From the NCBI GenBank assembly GCA_900316005.1, contig ONBH01000018.1, positions 1-64,000 of the forward strand: a stretch of 64,000 nucleotides of DNA. The letters are read 5' to 3'. The translations under genes and the position numbers were made by a program. Of this stretch, positions 61,954 through 64,000 are shown piece after piece. The notes beneath the pieces were generated by a model. That model was not told where the DNA came from and did no database searches. It saw nothing but the letters and a program-made list of their open reading frames with translations. Source of the stretch: an uncultured Bacteroidales bacterium. Its GTDB lineage: Bacteria; Bacteroidota; Bacteroidia; Bacteroidales; Paludibacteraceae. Numbering within the stretch: position 1 is the stretch's first letter; each line of letters opens with the position of its first letter.

Positions 61954-62940
61954 ATGATGAAAAGCCATTATATCATCCTTCTCGTTTGTATCCTTTTCGG
62001 CTTACAATCTCCTATCGCTGCTCAATCCTCTGATTGGGTATACTCTCCATATGCCCAATACTTGACCAACGACACAACGATTCCCCCTCCCGTTGGCGAG
62101 CCTGCCGATGCCGCATTATCCTGTTTCCGGCATGATACTATCTATGTGCTCATAATGCCAACAGGGCAGTTATACATATGGCTCCGTCCCGACCCGCTGA
62201 TGGATAAGCACATAGACACGTCTCCATACGCGTATTGTAACGGGAATCCGTTGAAGTATATAGATCCCGAAGGGATGGATTCAATATCTATTACATACAA
62301 CGCAAAGACGAACAAATGGGTTATAGGAAATCCTGTAATATCCAAAGGAAATGATGTAATAAGCGTTACCGGCAAGGATGGAAACACTACAAATTACACC
62401 TTCTCAGAAGGAGAATATGGTAAGAGAATATGTTCTGTTCGTTTGGAAAGTACAGTTCAACAGACACTTGGTATTTTCTACCTTTCAGGTGCAGGTTTTG
62501 CAGGATATTCAGTAGAACCTATTGGAGAACCTAGCAATGATATCATAGGAAGACCGATCACAATAGGAGAGTATAATATTAGAGGGTGTGAGGGAAATAA
62601 GTGGACTGGATGGCCGGAGCAATTCTCTAACACTTTGGCTGCTGGTAGAGGAGTATGTGTTCATTATGCAGGAAAACATGATGAAAACTTTGAATTAATG
62701 AACCTAACCCGTATAGCAGTCCAATGGACAACCAAATGTATGGTGGTTTCAAATAATTATACGCTTGACAATGCCGGATATGTACTTTACAATAGCATAG
62801 AATCATTTAACACCGCTTTTCAGATCGCAAAATATTGTGGGGCTAGTGGATATACTATTCGAACAACTAACAACAATAAGGGGAACTATTATATATGCAA
62901 TGGTATCAATAATAATGGAATAATTCGTATAATAAAATAA
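61954..62940 (+). CDS. short RHS-tip toxin, L,D-transpeptidase/DUF5675-like tip
   Basis: A 328-residue secreted protein. Signal peptide (about 1-23), then the same common segment as the short toxin at 48805 (nearly identical DNA over about 170 bases), IWLRPDPLMDKH..SPYAYCNGNPLKYIDPEG, then a distinct tip. The tip has GRPITIGEYNIRG, GVCVHYAG (His237) and WTTKCMVVS (Cys262), in the order seen in L,D-transpeptidase/DUF5675-type cysteine enzymes, with a possible action on peptidoglycan. The match is by pattern only. ATG 61954 or 61957 may be used. A candidate immunity gene follows after five bases. Confidence 0.65.
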   Translation: MMKSHYIILLVCILFGLQSPIAAQSSDWVYSPYAQYLTNDTTIPPPVGEPADAALSCFRHDTIYVLIMPTGQLYIWLRPDPLMDKHIDTSPYAYCNGNPLKYIDPEGMDSISITYNAKTNKWVIGNPVISKGNDVISVTGKDGNTTNYTFSEGEYGKRICSVRLESTVQQTLGIFYLSGAGFAGYSVEPIGEPSNDIIGRPITIGEYNIRGCEGNKWTGWPEQFSNTLAAGRGVCVHYAGKHDENFELMNLTRIAVQWTTKCMVVSNNYTLDNAGYVLYNSIESFNTAFQIAKYCGASGYTIRTTNNNKGNYYICNGINNNGIIRIIK

Positions 62941-62945
62941 TATTA

Positions 62946-63638
62946 ATGAGAAAGAGTTTGTTTTTCATAGTATGGATTTTGTTGCCAATAGCAGGCCTAT
63001 GTCAAAATAAGTGCTATCATTTGTTGGATTATACGTGTGCGAGTTGTCCTCCGGCTGTGCTTTTGTGGAATGCAGATAAATCGCAGGCTGTAGCATTGGG
63101 TAACTATGTGGAAGAATACACGGATTCGTTGCAGCGTGTAACCAAATTGTTATCATTCTTTGATAACAAAAACCGACGTGCAGTAATAGACGATTGGGAT
63201 TATATCCTCTACGAGTATACGGATTCGGCAATAATAGTAACGTCATTAGTATCTCCCCAATGGTGGTATCCGATGGACACTACGGACTGCTATTATTCGG
63301 GGTTTGCATACGGAGCGCCAACAGCGGAGCGATTTGTGGTTAAATATGATTCGGGAAGTCAGATACACAATATTATATCGTCAACGTATCAAACTATTCG
63401 AGGCTGGGACTATTACGCTGCTCAGTTAGTAGAATGCAATTACTACCCCACATATGAGCAGGCTTATGACTATGTTAAGAGCCATTTTATTTATACCGAA
63501 GAACCGGACTCTTTGGTTAGAATGTTCCGAGAACCATCAGAGGCATATGTGCCGTACTATAGCTATTCCTATTATAAAAATGGTCCAAGAGCGATCGAAC
63601 CGATGGGAGTAATTCTGCGTGCCAACCGAGTATATTAA
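62946..63638 (+). CDS. putative immunity protein for the second short toxin
   Basis: A 230-residue protein with signal peptide (about 1-20, ending GLCQ). The mature part is rich in Tyr and acidic residues (DDWDYILYEYTDS, SYSYYKNGPRAIEP), with CASCPP near the front. No family recognised. Its start, five bases after the toxin stop, repeats the spacing of the other toxin-immunity pairs in this locus. A periplasmic partner fits a toxin against the cell wall (inference). Confidence 0.6.
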   Translation: MRKSLFFIVWILLPIAGLCQNKCYHLLDYTCASCPPAVLLWNADKSQAVALGNYVEEYTDSLQRVTKLLSFFDNKNRRAVIDDWDYILYEYTDSAIIVTSLVSPQWWYPMDTTDCYYSGFAYGAPTAERFVVKYDSGSQIHNIISSTYQTIRGWDYYAAQLVECNYYPTYEQAYDYVKSHFIYTEEPDSLVRMFREPSEAYVPYYSYSYYKNGPRAIEPMGVILRANRVY

Positions 63639-63650
63639 GAAGCATTATAA

Positions 63651-63683
63651 AAAGTTTTATTATTGCTCATAATATAAAACTTT
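63651..63683 (+). terminator. hairpin after the last immunity gene
   Basis: AAAGTTTTAT and ATAAAACTTT form a perfect 10-bp stem with a 13-base loop, 12 bases after the stop. There is only a short T run after it, so termination is plausible but not certain. Confidence 0.55.
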
Positions 63684-63757
63684 ACTATGACTCTCCGAAT
63701 TGTCCTGACTGGAAATGGAGGATCCAACTAAGTTAATGACATAAAAATTATACATCT

Positions 63758-64000
63758 ATGAAGAAATCGCTCTTTGCACTCATCGCAACCCTCGCACTCA
63801 TGGCACAGCCGTCATCTGCTACCGAGACTGTCCCTGCTTATTTTGAGCAGGCGTATGCTATGATTGAAGACATGCTCCTCCATCCCGAGAAGATGGACTT
63901 CAAAGAGGTCGTATTCGCTGTTGACAACGCCTATTTGGAGGGGAAGGCTGACCATGATGCCTACATCGCTGAGATAGGGCGCATAACCGAAGCCCTCCGC
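63758..64000 (+). CDS. secreted protein, partial at window end
   Basis: The first 81 codons of a gene running off the window: signal peptide MKKSLFALIATLALMAQPSS-A, then a helical start (PAYFEQAYAMIEDMLLHPEK, FKEVVFAVDNAYLEGKADHD). The pattern of AY..I..ML....DFK..VF.V.NAYL.G resembles the start of secreted Bacteroidales proteins of unknown function, but I cannot name a family. The G+C content rises again here compared with the toxin tips. Confidence 0.55.
   Translation, partial: MKKSLFALIATLALMAQPSSATETVPAYFEQAYAMIEDMLLHPEKMDFKEVVFAVDNAYLEGKADHDAYIAEIGRITEALR

Noticed and set aside
42151..64000. Insertion sequence or integrase that could drive the rearrangements
   Set aside because: No transposase, integrase or clear terminal inverted repeats were found in the region; the evidence is limited to shared direct repeats.

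Overview
The window looks like chromosomal DNA from a Bacteroidales bacterium, probably gut or rumen associated. The evidence is the repeated Bacteroidota promoter pattern (TTTG or TTG, 19-20 bases, then TAnnTTTGC), the scarcity of Shine-Dalgarno sequences, a DUF3127 protein, a GldB lipoprotein, a YugP-type metallopeptidase, a Porin_10-type porin, BspA-like leucine-rich repeats, a type IX secretion (T9SS) cargo tail, and the DUF4271-hemD-rnpA-yidD gene order. I cannot name the genus.

Positions 1-27.5 kb are mostly housekeeping. An AbiEii-type toxin-antitoxin pair (0.65-1.5 kb) precedes pgk, a DUF3127 protein, a metallophosphoesterase, recO, tRNA-Arg(CCG), a YugP-like peptidase and a LOG-family hydrolase. 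A compact run follows: DUF4271 protein, hemD, rnpA (TTG start), yidD, trmD. On the minus strand lie an RluA-type pseudouridine synthase, a PnuC-like membrane protein, L31 type B, and the S6-S18-L9 operon. A long minus-strand run from manC through a glycogen debranching enzyme, GT4 glycosyltransferase, GH57 amylase, porin and a Clp ATPase without M domain to thioredoxin has gaps or overlaps of only a few bases after the debranching enzyme. A glf (UDP-galactopyranose mutase) 3' remnant, a LolD-like ATPase, gldB, sufS and an endonuclease/phosphatase lipoprotein complete this part.

Positions 27.6-42.1 kb form a plus-strand island I cannot match to a described system. It holds three large proteins with no signal peptide (one BspA-LRR plus Sel1 repeats, two Sel1-like paralogues), three paralogous secreted proteins of 822-849 residues built from NPCBM-like beta-sandwich domains with a conserved glycine-rich segment and a shared C-terminal LPPPV motif, and two small proteins of 102 and 105 residues inserted between the second and third paralogue. 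Two of the paralogues carry in-frame palindromic REP-like DNA in their C-terminal tails.

Positions 42.1-50.5 kb are a scrambled, more AT-rich region: a TPR-membrane-HTH regulator whose lipoprotein signal is broken by a one-base slip in an A/T tract, several cassette-like lipoprotein genes each with its own promoter, a broken lipoprotein copy, and two truncated RhuM-family genes sharing an almost identical 5' end. Intergenic pieces recur, which points to repeated recombination.

Positions 48.8-64 kb are a polymorphic-toxin locus. A 2974-residue secreted SpvB/FG-GAP/RHS protein ends in a caspase-like tip. Around it are two short proteins that join their own signal peptide and about 65 common residues directly to the last 30 residues of an RHS core and a different tip: one with a HEXXGH zinc-site motif, one resembling the L,D-transpeptidase/DUF5675 type. 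A third, decayed copy is also present. Each tip is followed within a few bases by a small secreted or membrane protein, a probable immunity gene. A T9SS cargo protein sits directly before the second short toxin. The window ends inside a secreted protein gene.
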